This document shows, piece by piece, positions 7,936-16,246 of a DNA stretch of 26,378 nucleotides. The notes under the pieces were generated by a model that was not told the origin of the DNA, did not search any database, and was given only the letters and a program-made list of their open reading frames with translations. The stretch is from SHZI01 sp964371995. Lineage in GTDB: Bacteria > Pseudomonadota > Gammaproteobacteria > Steroidobacterales > GCA-2729495. The stretch is taken from contig CAYJPG010000035.1 of assembly GCA_964371995.1 (NCBI GenBank), forward strand, positions 1-26,378, in the 5' to 3' direction. A program made the translations under genes and the position numbers. The stretch's first letter is position 1. Each line of letters begins with the position of its first letter.

Positions 7936-8303
7936 TTACCGTGAGTCGTGTACCGGTAACTCGAGGCTGAAACGTGAACCCGCTCCCAATCTGCTGTCGA
8001 CAGTAATCGCACCCCCATGGAGTTCCAGGATGCCCTTGACAATGGCGAGGCCGAGCCCCGCATTGGTAGAGCCAGTCGAGCGGCACTGGTCGCCGCGATA
8101 GAAGCGGTCGAACATCTTGCTCAGATCCGCTGCCGGGATGCCGGGACCAGAGTCCTAGACGCAGATCCGCACGTGACCCTGGGGACCAGAAATCGCACCC
8201 AGCACGATGTCCTTAGCCGTCGCAGTGAGAGTGAACTTCTGGGCAATGTCCTGAATCAGCTCGGCCAGCTGAAAAGGCTCCGCCACGAGGGTGGGGTCAA
8301 CGA
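7936..8303 (-). pseudogene. sensor histidine kinase C-terminal remnant, deleted and nonsense-mutated
   Basis: The minus-strand frame reads EPFQLAELIQDIAQKFTLTA and TAKDIVLGAISGPQGHVRIC, then V, a stop (TAG), and DSGPGIPAADLSKMFDRFYR, AGLGLAIVKGILELHG and SRFSLELPVHDSR to a TAA at 7936-7938. It lines up with the C-terminus of the intact kinase at 16976-18472 (EPFQLAELLQDIAQELSL; VEDSGAGI; AGLGLAIVKSILDLHG). About 40 residues, including the ATP-binding N box, are missing in frame after TAKD, and VED has become V-stop-D (GAG to TAG). It has no DHp domain, membrane segments or start codon. This is the dead relic of a second CusS-like kinase, which probably once belonged to the adjacent CzcA-type system. 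Confidence 0.85.
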
Positions 8304-8352
8304 AACTGGTAGCAACCCAATGCGGTAAGCACAGCCTTGCTTGGCTGCGGAT

Positions 8353-8732
8353 TTAATGATTTCCTTGGCTTGCAGTCGCCCTTCGGACGTCCGGCAACCC
8401 GCGCAGGAATGCCACCATGCCCCAGATGGTGTCATCGTCCATGCTTCGGCCCCACGCCGGCATACCGGTGGCCTTGAGGCCGTGCTTGATGATCCAGAAA
8501 TCGCGGGCCGCGGTTCTGTCAAGCCGCGCATCGGCCAGCGCCGACTGCTGCAGATAAGAGGCCGCGATGCAGGTGACAGATCTCGCACATCGCTGCGTAG
8601 TTACCGGCGCCCCGCCGGAGCAACTCGGCACCCGGCCAAGTCAGGCACCTCGAGATTAACCGCCCGTTACCACTACCGACCGCTCACGACCGACATCGAG
8701 AAGGTCTGGTACCACGCGGCTGCGAGGATCAT
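8353..8732 (-). pseudogene. c-type cytochrome, frameshifted
   Basis: Pieces of a membrane-anchored monoheme cytochrome c occur in different minus-strand frames. They are an N-terminal MILAAA start (ATG at 8732, one base after the stop of the small membrane peptide), an AVNLEVPDL segment, AELLRRGAGNYAAMCEICH with an intact CxxCH heme motif, and finally ARDFWIIKHGLKATGMPAWG plus MDDDTIWGMVAFLRGLPD ending at 8353. At least two frameshifts and a TAG separate the pieces. Intact relatives read GAxxYAAMCxxCH...FWIIKHGIKMTGMPAWG...DDxxIWxMVAFLxxLP and occur next to copper RND genes. Either the gene is dead or this contig region is error-rich; the neighbouring kinase remnant argues for true decay. Confidence 0.75.
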
Positions 8733-8733
8733 C

Positions 8734-8817
8734 CTAGACTCCGAACCAAACCAATACCGTGATATGACCAGCTCCAGCCACCAGCACCGCCAGCAACGTT
8801 ATTACGAACGCTTTCAT
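8734..8817 (-). CDS. 27-residue single-span membrane peptide
   Basis: A very short frame encodes MKAFVITLLAVLVAGAG followed by HITVLVWFGV and TAG. It is almost entirely hydrophobic, enough for one membrane crossing. AGGAA lies eight bases before the ATG. It sits 31 bases after the stop of the small periplasmic protein gene and one base before the decayed cytochrome c start, so it belongs to the tail of the cus transcription unit. I know no assigned function. It might help the cytochrome or efflux complex, or be a non-functional remnant. Conservation of the same peptide beside other cusA-cytochrome clusters would settle whether it is a real gene. Confidence 0.5.
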   Translation of the reverse strand: MKAFVITLLAVLVAGAGHITVLVWFGV

Positions 8818-8848
8818 CGTCAGTTTCCTGTCAGAACCAGGAAACGGT

Positions 8849-9217
8849 TCAGCCTGCTGTGGACATTTCCTGAAGAGACTTCGCCATCTCGCGCGCTTCA
8901 GCTGCCGCCGTGGCATAGGCTTTCGCAAGCTTCTCGCAATGGTTAGCGAGACTGCCAAGCGAAGTCGCCTGCTTGCTGCCACTGCTCGCGCGGCGCTTGT
9001 AAAGCGCAGCCTTATCGGCATGCCGCTTGGCGCTCGCCTCCAGTGTTGATGCCTCCTGCTGGTACCTGGCTGCTTCCGATGCATATTCAGCAGCATTAGT
9101 CGGCATCGTCATTTCCGGGCTTGCGACGGCAACCGGCAATGACGTCAGTGCGACTGTTCCCGTAACAAGCACACCGGCACTCACAAGTGCCGCAATACCA
9201 CGCTTCCTTCCATTCAT
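8849..9217 (-). CDS. small secreted alanine-rich helical protein near cusA
   Basis: This 122-residue protein has a Sec signal peptide (GIAALVSAGVLVTGTVALTS...AVASP). Its mature domain is almost wholly helical: AAEYASEAARYQQEASTLEA, AKRHADKAALYKRR and LANHCEKLAKAYATAAAEAR. The ATG at 9217 is chosen because GGAGGACGGAATC precedes it, a strong ribosome-binding site, and the signal peptide follows at once; a longer frame to 9292 has no such support. Similar Ala/Glu/Arg-rich periplasmic helical proteins are often found beside copper RND operons, but they have no known biochemical role. It contains a single Cys and few Met, so it is not an obvious metallochaperone. It lies 189 bases downstream of cusA and may have its own promoter or depend on read-through past the hairpins at 9366-9395. 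Confidence 0.82.
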   Translation of the reverse strand: MNGRKRGIAALVSAGVLVTGTVALTSLPVAVASPEMTMPTNAAEYASEAARYQQEASTLEASAKRHADKAALYKRRASSGSKQATSLGSLANHCEKLAKAYATAAAEAREMAKSLQEMSTAG

Positions 9218-9365
9218 GATTCCGTCCTCCAGAAACCGCCAAACTGATAACAATTGATGCCAATCCGTCCAATCGGAAAACAGCCCATCCAATCACCGTG
9301 AATGGCTATCTTGCGCTGGGAGTTATCTCAAAATAATCGCCATGATCAGCGCCAGGTACCGTTGT

Positions 9366-9395
9366 GGAGCGCACTCCGCCATCGCTACCGATGGC
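9366..9395. repeat. two adjacent hairpins downstream of cusA
   Basis: GGAG-CGCA-CTCC (9366-9377) abuts GCCATCG-CTAC-CGATGGC (9378-9395), a perfect 7-bp stem with a 4-base loop. They begin 11 bases beyond the cusA stop on the minus strand. No T-run follows, so they are not a classical rho-independent terminator. They could attenuate read-through or protect the cusCBA message from 3' decay. Confidence 0.4.
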
Positions 9396-9406
9396 AGCAG
9401 ACGTCT

Positions 9407-12400
9407 TCAAGACGGCGTAGATGACGCATCTATGGTTTCCGGCTCCCGCCGCAATTGCCACGCTCGCCAGATCGCGTAAACAATCGGCAGGATCACCAGG
9501 GCGAGGACCGTTGCCGATACCATCCCACCCACCATTGGCGCGGCGATGCGCTTCATGACGCGCGACCCGGTTTCATCACTCCACATGATCGGCAGCAGGC
9601 CGGCAATCACTGCGGTCGCTGTCATCACGATTGGTCGAACCCGCTCACCCGCTCCCGCCATGATGGCTTCGTAGAGATCCTCCGCACTCAAGCGCGACAC
9701 CTGCGCTCGCCTGGCCTCGAATGCATGATCAAGGTAGACGATCATCACCACGCCGATCTCTGTCGCGACGCCCGCGAGTGCAATGAAGCCCACCATCACG
9801 GCTACGCTCATGTTGTAGCCAAGCAGCCACATGAACCAGATTCCGCCGACCACTGCGAACGGTAGCGTGAGCATCACGATGCAGACCTTGGTTACGCTAT
9901 GGAAGGTGATGTACAGCAGCAGGAATATGATCAGCAGCGTGATCGGGACGACCACCCTGAGCCGGCTTTCCGCTTCCTGCATGTATTGGTACTGGCCGCT
10001 CCACTGCACCGTATATCCCGCAGGCAAGCTCAGGCCTGACGCCACTGCCTGCTTTGCACGGGCCACGTACGTGCCAACGTCCTGATCGGCATTTATGTCC
10101 ACGTAGATCCAGGCTTGCGGCTGAGCGCCCTCCGTCTTGATCGACGGCGGCCCCATACGCGGGAAGATGTCCGCCACCTGGCCCAATGGCACCTGCACAC
10201 CGGTGGGCGTTGCCAGCAACACGCGGCGTAGTGCTTCCGGGCTCTGGCGAAGATCGCGCGCGTAGCGCAGGTTCACCGGATAGCGCTCCAGCCCCTCGAC
10301 GGTCGTCGTGACATTCATGCCGCCGATGGCGGACTGGATCACGTCGAGTACGTCCTGCACCGTCAAACCATAACGGGCTGCCTCGAGCCGCTTGACCACG
10401 AAGGACATGTAGTAGCCACCCGCAACCCGTTCGGCATACACACTGCGTGTGCCAGGAATGTCACGGACCAGAGGTTCAACCTGCTTTCCCAGTTCCTCCA
10501 AAACGCTCAGGTCCGGTCCTGTAAGCTTTATGCCCACGGGCGTCTTGATCCCCGTGGATAGCATGTCGATGCGTGTCTTGATCGGCATGGTCCACGCGTT
10601 GGTAACACCCGGAAATCGAATCAGCCCATCCAGTTCTTCTGTCAGGCGCTCAATGGTCATTCCAGGCCGCCATTCCCCCTGCGGCTTGAGGATGATCGTT
10701 GTTTCCATCATGGCCAGTGGCGCCGGATCCAGCGGAGTCCGCGCACGGCCAATCTTGGCGAGAGCATGTTTGACTTCAGGCACGGTCATGATCAACTTGT
10801 TGGTCTGCTGCGCAACGGCTTGCGCCTCGGTAATGGAAACACCCGGCAGCATCGAGGGCATATAGAGAAGATCGCCTTCATTGAGTGGCGGGATAAACTC
10901 CGAACCGAGTTGCTTGTAGGGAACCACTGTCACTATCAGCAGAACCAGGGCAGCTCCAAGAACCACCCAGCGCAGCCGCAACGCCCCGCGAAGTATCGGG
11001 CGATACCCCCAGCTCAGAAACCGGTTGATCGGGTTCCGCCCCTCAGCCGGGATACGGCCACGGATGAGGTATCCCATCAACACAGGTACCACCGTAATTG
11101 AGAGAACTGCCGCCGCTGCCATGGCGTAGGTCTTCGTAAAGGCGAGTGGCGAAAACATGCGGCCTGACTGACCTGTCAGTGCAAAAACCGGGAAAAATGA
11201 AACCGCAATGATAATGAGTGAGCTGAACAACGCCGGCCCGACCTCCTTGGTCGAATCCAGAATGATTTCCCAGTGCGGCTTCCTTCCCTGATCACGCTCC
11301 ATGTGTTTGTGGGTGTTCTCGATCATCACGATCGCGCCATCAACCATGGCACCAATCGCAATGGCAATCCCGCCCAGTGACATGATGTTCGCCCCGAGAC
11401 CCTGAAAATACATAATGGCCATGGCGGCCAGGATCCCGACCGGCAAGGTGAAAATGGCCACAAATGCGGAGCGCAGGTGCAACAGGAACACGAGGCAGAC
11501 CACCGCAACGATGACGCTTTCCTCAAGAAGCTTCATCCGCAACATTGACTGGGCGCGGTTGATCAGTGCCGAGCGGTCGTAAACAGGCACGATCTCGACG
11601 CCGTCTGGAAGTCCGGGTTTGAGCGACTCGATCCTCTTCTTGACACCGTCAATCACAGCGAGGGCGTTGTTGCCGTAACGCATTTCGATGATGCCGATCA
11701 CCGCATCACCGTCACCATCGAGCTGAACAGCACCCCGGCGGATATCGGGCCCAAGGGTCACGTCGGCAATATCACGCACCAGGACGGGAGTACCGTCATC
11801 GCCTATTCCGACCGGAACCTGCTCGATATCCCGTACATGCTCGATATAGCCGATACCCTCGACCATATACTCAGCCTCGGCATACTCGATGACGCGGCCA
11901 CCCACGTCATTGTTGCTACGCCGGATCGCCTGCATGACCGTGCCGAGCGGCAGGTGGTAGGCAAGCAGCTTGTTGGGATCAACCGTGACCTGATACTGCT
12001 TGACGAAGCCCCCCGCAGTCGCCACGTTGGCAACTCCGGGAACGGTCTGCAGTTGATAACGCACGAACCAGTCCTGAATACTCCGCAGCTGCGACAAATC
12101 GTGTTTGCCAGTGCGGTCAACCACCGCATACTCGAAAACCCAGCCGACAGGTGTCGCATCGGGGCCGAGAACCGGCGTGACTTCAGGGGGCAGCTGGTTC
12201 TGCACGAAGCTCAGGTACTCAAGGACGCGGCTACGCGCCCAGTAAATATCAGTGCCATCCTCGAAGATGACGTATACGAAAGAGAGCCCGAAAAAAGAGT
12301 AGCCGCGCACGACCTTTGCCTTGGCAACAGCAAGCATTGTGGTCGTCAGCGGATAGGTAACCTGGTCTTCCACTATCTGCGGGGGTTGCCCAGGCCACTC

Positions 12401-12553
12401 GGTGAATATGATGACCTGGACATCGCTCACATCGGGAAGCGCGTCGAGCGGGATATTTCGAAAGGCATAAATACCGGCGCCGATAACCGCCGCCGTGGCC
12501 AGCAATACCAGCAGCTGATTACGTACCGACGCCTCGATAATGCGTTTCAGCAA
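9407..12553 (-). CDS. cusA: CusA copper/silver RND efflux pump
   Basis: This complete 1,048-residue inner-membrane pump would export Cu(I)/Ag(I) from periplasm or cytoplasm through CusB and CusC, driven by protons. The methionine triad that binds Cu(I)/Ag(I) in E. coli CusA (Met573, 623, 672) is present as Met565 (LLYMPSMLPG), Met615 (APLAMMETT) and Met664 (RIDMLSTGIK), all with the same offset of eight. The TM4 proton-relay aspartate is Asp405 in AIGAMVDGAIVMIENTHK. Two large periplasmic porter loops separate two sets of six membrane spans, as usual in RND pumps. It starts five bases after the cusB stop, with no other plausible start. The length and motifs are fully canonical, so the copper/silver assignment is secure at family level. 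Confidence 0.96.
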   Translation of the reverse strand: MLKRIIEASVRNQLLVLLATAAVIGAGIYAFRNIPLDALPDVSDVQVIIFTEWPGQPPQIVEDQVTYPLTTTMLAVAKAKVVRGYSFFGLSFVYVIFEDGTDIYWARSRVLEYLSFVQNQLPPEVTPVLGPDATPVGWVFEYAVVDRTGKHDLSQLRSIQDWFVRYQLQTVPGVANVATAGGFVKQYQVTVDPNKLLAYHLPLGTVMQAIRRSNNDVGGRVIEYAEAEYMVEGIGYIEHVRDIEQVPVGIGDDGTPVLVRDIADVTLGPDIRRGAVQLDGDGDAVIGIIEMRYGNNALAVIDGVKKRIESLKPGLPDGVEIVPVYDRSALINRAQSMLRMKLLEESVIVAVVCLVFLLHLRSAFVAIFTLPVGILAAMAIMYFQGLGANIMSLGGIAIAIGAMVDGAIVMIENTHKHMERDQGRKPHWEIILDSTKEVGPALFSSLIIIAVSFFPVFALTGQSGRMFSPLAFTKTYAMAAAAVLSITVVPVLMGYLIRGRIPAEGRNPINRFLSWGYRPILRGALRLRWVVLGAALVLLIVTVVPYKQLGSEFIPPLNEGDLLYMPSMLPGVSITEAQAVAQQTNKLIMTVPEVKHALAKIGRARTPLDPAPLAMMETTIILKPQGEWRPGMTIERLTEELDGLIRFPGVTNAWTMPIKTRIDMLSTGIKTPVGIKLTGPDLSVLEELGKQVEPLVRDIPGTRSVYAERVAGGYYMSFVVKRLEAARYGLTVQDVLDVIQSAIGGMNVTTTVEGLERYPVNLRYARDLRQSPEALRRVLLATPTGVQVPLGQVADIFPRMGPPSIKTEGAQPQAWIYVDINADQDVGTYVARAKQAVASGLSLPAGYTVQWSGQYQYMQEAESRLRVVVPITLLIIFLLLYITFHSVTKVCIVMLTLPFAVVGGIWFMWLLGYNMSVAVMVGFIALAGVATEIGVVMIVYLDHAFEARRAQVSRLSAEDLYEAIMAGAGERVRPIVMTATAVIAGLLPIMWSDETGSRVMKRIAAPMVGGMVSATVLALVILPIVYAIWRAWQLRREPETIDASSTPS

Positions 12554-12558
12554 GGCGG

Positions 12559-13927
12559 CTACTCCTGGACGTGCCCGGAGTGAGCCGGTGCTGCGCCGGT
12601 TTCAGCAGGTGCCGGGGGCGACATTTCACCTTCCGGCATTTTGACGGCCTCTGCTGGCTCTGCAGCTGGGGCCCCCGCAATCATCTTGCGAACTGCAGAC
12701 TGCAGATTGCTCTCGGAGTTGATCAGGAACTGGGCCGAGGTGACGACACGATCACCCGCGGCCAAGCCCTCAAGCACCTCAAATTCATCCCCGGTCTGGA
12801 CACCGAGCTGTATCTCACGGGGCTCGAAGCGCCCCCCATCGAGGGCAACGATGGCGGTGTCTCGTTGCCCGCTACGAAGCACTGCCTGGATTGGTACCGC
12901 GAGCCCCTCGCGGGCTACTTCGCTATGGAGCGTGACATTTACCCACATATCAGGTTTGAGATCGAAATCTGGCGTATTGCCAAACTGCATACGCACCTCG
13001 ATGGTCCGCGTTTTCTTGTCCAGATAGGGATACACATACGCGACCTTGCCCCGATAAGTGGCCCCGGGCTGATAGGCCAGCGCCATCTCGGCCTCCTGAC
13101 CAACGCGCAACCACGGTGCCTCATACTCGTAAACGTTCGCATAGACCCACACTGTGGCAATGTCTGCGATTGCGTAAACAGTCTGACCAGGCTGAAGAAA
13201 TCCGCCTTCCGGGATATTGCGCTCGACGACAATCCCGCTGAATGGTGCGTACACCACCATCGTCCGCGAAATCTCACCACGCTCGCGCAACGCCTTTATC
13301 TGCTGATCCGTTACATTCCAGTTGCGCAGTCGCATCTCGACAGAGCGGACGAGATCGACGCCACCTGCAACGGCGTCCGGTAATGTACTTTCCTTGAGGC
13401 GATCCCGGTACCGGAGCGCCACCAGGTACTCCTCCTGGGTCGCCACCAGTTCGGGGCTGTAGATTTCCAGCAATGGCTCGCCCCGCTGTACAACCTGGCC
13501 TTCAAAATTGATGTACTGGGCTTCAATCCAGCCGCCGATTTTCGGGGCGATGCGACGCATTTTCGTCTCGTCATAGCCGACACGCCCCACGGTACGGATG
13601 TCGCGGGTCAGACGCTTTAACTGCACAACTTCAGTGGTGACGCCGATATTCTGAATCGTCGCCNNNNNNNNNNCGAACGCTCCCCGGCGGGCCATCATCC
13701 CCCTCCCCTTCATAGACGGGCACGAGATCCATGCCCATCCCATCCTTTCCGGCGCTTCTTGCGACGAAGGTCGGATCCATGGAAGATTTCCAGTAGAGAA
13801 TCTTGCGCTCGCCGGCCTCTGGCGCAGGCGCTCCGTCGCCAGAGTCGGAACCAGCCGGAGGCTTTGCACAGGCTGACAACAGTGCTGCCAGCAGAGCCGA
13901 CGCGACCAGCATGAGACCTCGATTCAT
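12559..13927 (-). CDS. cusB: CusB membrane-fusion lipoprotein (interrupted by N gap)
   Basis: The N-terminal part (13927-13674) has a lipoprotein signal ending in LLSAC with Cys20. The N-terminal metal-binding segment, ERKILYWKSSMDP...GKDGMGMDLVPVYEGE, follows. Met50, Met64 and Met66 match the three methionines (49, 64, 66 in precursor numbering) with which E. coli CusB binds Cu(I)/Ag(I) and passes it to CusA. After the N gap the protein continues with TVGRVGYDETKMRRIAPKIG and GWIEAQYINFEGQVVQRGEP (lipoyl domain), a helical hairpin (TQEEYLVALRYRDRL), the second lipoyl half, a beta-barrel, and a Pro/Ala-rich tail ending SGHVQE. The two sides are not in the same frame through the ten Ns. It lies 17 bases after cusC and five bases before cusA. 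Confidence 0.93.
13664..13673. other. assembly gap (10 N)
   Basis: A ten-N placeholder lies inside cusB, between the metal-binding N-terminus and the first lipoyl half. The flanking frames are not continuous, so the length is arbitrary; probably only a few dozen residues are missing. Confidence 0.97.
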
Positions 13928-13944
13928 AAGACGTACACCTGGCT

Positions 13945-15312
13945 CTATGGCCTTAAGTTGGAGAGCGGTTGCCCGACGGCTCGCTCAAGGTCGGCGAGCG
14001 CCTGCTGATAATCGCGCACTGCCCGATCGCGCTGCAGGCGAACCTGCTCAAGAGACCGCAAGCTGTCAATCACCGTCAAAAAGTCCACCGCCCCGGTCTG
14101 GTAGCCGGATTGCGCCGCTGCGATACGTTCGGTGGTCTGGGGAATAAGGGTTCCACGATAAATCTCCTCGGTCCGTGCAGCGACGACGACGCGCTCGTAC
14201 TGCCGCTGCACCTGCTCAAACACCTGATTCCTGAGATCACGCCGGCGGAACTCCTCTCGCCGCACCTGGGCTTGCGTATCGCGAACCTCTGCACCGATCC
14301 GGTTCCCCCACAGCGGGACTGAAAAGCCCAGCTTCACCATCCAGATATCGTTGCCATCACGCGCGAAGGCCGGATTCGTACCGCCCTGCACATCAATCCA
14401 CTGTACGCCGAGCTTGAAATCAGGCAGATAGCCCAACCGCGCCAGACGTTCGGATTGATGGCTCGCATCAACGACGTGGGCCTGTGAAAGCAGCTCGGGC
14501 CGGTTTGCATCGGCTATATCAACGAGGCGGGCGAGCGAAATTTCAAGCGGCTTCGCGCCCAGATCACCGGGCGGACCAAGCGGTGCCCGGGGTGGGCGGT
14601 CGAGAAGTGCATTCAGGGCGCCGATCGCCATCTCGACATCCCCAAGGTAGACGACGTGCTCAGCCGCGAGGCGGCTCAGCTGCTCCTGTGCAAGGATCAC
14701 GTCCTGCTGCGCGGCTTTGCCGACCCGATACCTGGCCTGAGCTGCTTCAGCAAACTGGCGGGTCAGGTCGGTTGTGTCGTTATTGATTTCGAGCGAGCGC
14801 TTCGCCAGGCTGTAGTCCGCGTAGCGCGCTCGCACCTGGCGGGTAATTTCCTGGATTGCCGCTTCGAGCAACTCGTAGTTTGCCTCAGAGCGTGACTCCG
14901 CAATCCTGCCTCGAAGTCCGAGCTTCCCCGGAAACGGGATTGCCTGGGATATTTCCACACTGCTCCCCTGGGGACCAGCCCGTGTCTCGGCCATATCACC
15001 GGTATCCGGAATCAGCGTCACCATCGGGTTCTCGTACCAGCTCTGGGCCTTGATTCTTTCTTTCGAGCCCTCCCACTCGGAACGCACGGCACCAATATTG
15101 GGGTTATTCCCGACGGCGAACGGCACCAGCACTTCCAGGGAAAGTGGCCCGAGAAGATCCGCCTCCGTCACAGTCGCTGTACGCGCTGGCGCCACCTGTT
15201 CATCAGCAGAAGGTTGCGCAAGCGCGTTGACGCCAGCGAGCATGAGCGCCACCCAAGCCAAAGCACAGCCGAAAAACCTACTGGTAGCCCGCTTCTGCCT
15301 ATCGCATCTCAT
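13945..15312 (-). CDS. cusC: TolC-family outer-membrane channel of the Cus system
   Basis: This 455-residue protein has a Sec signal peptide (FFGCALAWVALMLAGVNALA) and two OEP repeats, seen in LSLEVLVPFAVGNNPNIGAV, VEISQAIPFPGKLGLRGRIA, LGFSVPLWGNRIGAEVRDTQ and GYQTGAVDFLTVIDSLRSLE. It would form the outer-membrane duct for CusB and CusA, encoded next. Unlike E. coli CusC it has no lipobox, so it is not acylated; functional equivalence is inferred from the operon. GAGG lies eight bases before the ATG, and the gene start overlaps the end of the PilZ gene by 14 bases, which suggests coupled translation. Confidence 0.9.
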   Translation of the reverse strand: MRCDRQKRATSRFFGCALAWVALMLAGVNALAQPSADEQVAPARTATVTEADLLGPLSLEVLVPFAVGNNPNIGAVRSEWEGSKERIKAQSWYENPMVTLIPDTGDMAETRAGPQGSSVEISQAIPFPGKLGLRGRIAESRSEANYELLEAAIQEITRQVRARYADYSLAKRSLEINNDTTDLTRQFAEAAQARYRVGKAAQQDVILAQEQLSRLAAEHVVYLGDVEMAIGALNALLDRPPRAPLGPPGDLGAKPLEISLARLVDIADANRPELLSQAHVVDASHQSERLARLGYLPDFKLGVQWIDVQGGTNPAFARDGNDIWMVKLGFSVPLWGNRIGAEVRDTQAQVRREEFRRRDLRNQVFEQVQRQYERVVVAARTEEIYRGTLIPQTTERIAAAQSGYQTGAVDFLTVIDSLRSLEQVRLQRDRAVRDYQQALADLERAVGQPLSNLRP

Positions 15313-15718
15313 CGGTTTGCCTCGGGATTCGCTGCACCGAAGCTTGTCCGTTGCTGGGAAAATATTGCTGCCGCTTGCGACGCGTTACCCGTAAGTCAAA
15401 CACCTGGCCAGCGGGCTCTGACTTTGACATGCAGGCCTCAATGAACGGTGGCTTCAGGGAATCAAACATAAGGCCAACGCCGTTCGCTGTAGTCCGTATC
15501 ACCATCGCGACCACTGGTTCCGCTGACAATCCTTCGGGCATCTTGCCAACCTGTCGCAACTCTACTGTCGTGAATGCCTGCCAGCGGTGGCCCGCGGTTT
15601 CGACAAAAACACCACTGACACTCAGATCGCGAAGCATCCCCGGGATCCGGTGACCTTCCACGGTAACCAGCATGACGGCCAAGCGAGTAGGATGGCGTGC
15701 ACCGCAACGATGCTCCAT
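15299..15718 (-). CDS. PilZ-domain protein
   Basis: This protein of about 139 residues carries the two PilZ signatures that bind cyclic di-GMP: an RxxxR motif (RCGAR, in MEHRCGARHPTRLAV) and DxSxxG (DLSVSGVFVET). A beta-barrel-like stretch follows, ending near GVGLMFDSLKPPF. The C-terminal ~35 residues (FDLRVTRRKRQQYFPSNGQA and on) are basic and unlike PilZ. The ATG at 15718 was preferred to a GTG 18 bases upstream, because the PilZ motif starts right after it; neither has a strong ribosome-binding site. It overlaps the start of cusC, so it is part of the copper efflux transcript. That placement is unusual and raises the possibility that c-di-GMP influences, or is influenced by, the metal response. 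No membrane span or enzymatic domain was seen. Confidence 0.82.
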   Translation of the reverse strand: MEHRCGARHPTRLAVMLVTVEGHRIPGMLRDLSVSGVFVETAGHRWQAFTTVELRQVGKMPEGLSAEPVVAMVIRTTANGVGLMFDSLKPPFIEACMSKSEPAGQVFDLRVTRRKRQQYFPSNGQASVQRIPRQTDEMR

Positions 15719-15770
15719 ACGCTGCCCGGCCCCCACTACGACGTCATCTCCAACGTCCTACGTGGTGCTG

Positions 15771-16043
15771 TCATGCCACGCCGCTGCTCGAACCGTCCGC
15801 CGAATCCGAATTCTCCCCGAGCCTCGCATCAATCTCCTTTTCCGCCGCGAGCCAATCCTCAAGCTCGGCATCGCATGCAAATTCGCGCTGCTCTGCGCGA
15901 AAATAAGCGGCTTCGCAGATCATACGGTACCGGACTTCAGATATGGCCGGCTGATCTGAGCCACCGGCGGTATCGGCCTGCTCTCCTCGCTCCATCGGCG
16001 TAGTTGGCTGGGCTTCTGCTTGCTTTTGTTTCAACGAACTCAT
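15771..16043 (-). CDS. DUF2934-family small protein
   Basis: This 90-residue protein has an N-terminal Gln/Thr/Glu-rich tail and a C-terminal block RYRMICEAAYFRAEQREF...DAELEDWLAAEKEIDARL. That fits DUF2934 (typically ...IaxxAYxxaexRGfxpGxexeDWlxAExei). The family has no established function and is often seen in small soluble proteins of Gram-negative bacteria. The ATG at 16043 is preferred because GGAGG lies five bases upstream; a GTG at 16058 overlaps that site. It is the first gene of the minus-strand run that continues into PilZ and cusCBA, with 52 bases between it and the PilZ start, and it is divergent from the response regulator gene. Confidence 0.82.
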   Translation of the reverse strand: MSSLKQKQAEAQPTTPMERGEQADTAGGSDQPAISEVRYRMICEAAYFRAEQREFACDAELEDWLAAEKEIDARLGENSDSADGSSSGVA

Positions 16044-16246
16044 GACCACCTCCGACACTTCAGTATTTGATACACAGCTTTTCGATTCTGGAAGATTTGC
16101 CCATTGGACTGAACAGAAAAGAACCTACCGGTATTCAGCGGGGAAATCGTCTCAAAACAATCTCAATCTGCCTGCAGTACGGGTAAGCCCTGAGAACAAG
16201 CTGGTGACCTATACTGAACACCAGCAATATCGGATGGCGAAGGTCA
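16044..16246. promoter_or_regulatory. divergent promoter region between metal efflux operon and two-component genes
   Basis: This 203-base AT-richer spacer separates the minus-strand DUF2934/PilZ/cus genes from the plus-strand response regulator. TATACT at 16210-16215 is a fair -10 element, 31 bases before the regulator ATG, but no good -35 lies 16-18 bases upstream, which fits an activator-dependent promoter. I did not find a clear E. coli-type CusR palindrome by eye. Regulation of both units by the adjacent response regulator is inferred from the layout only. Confidence 0.45.
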
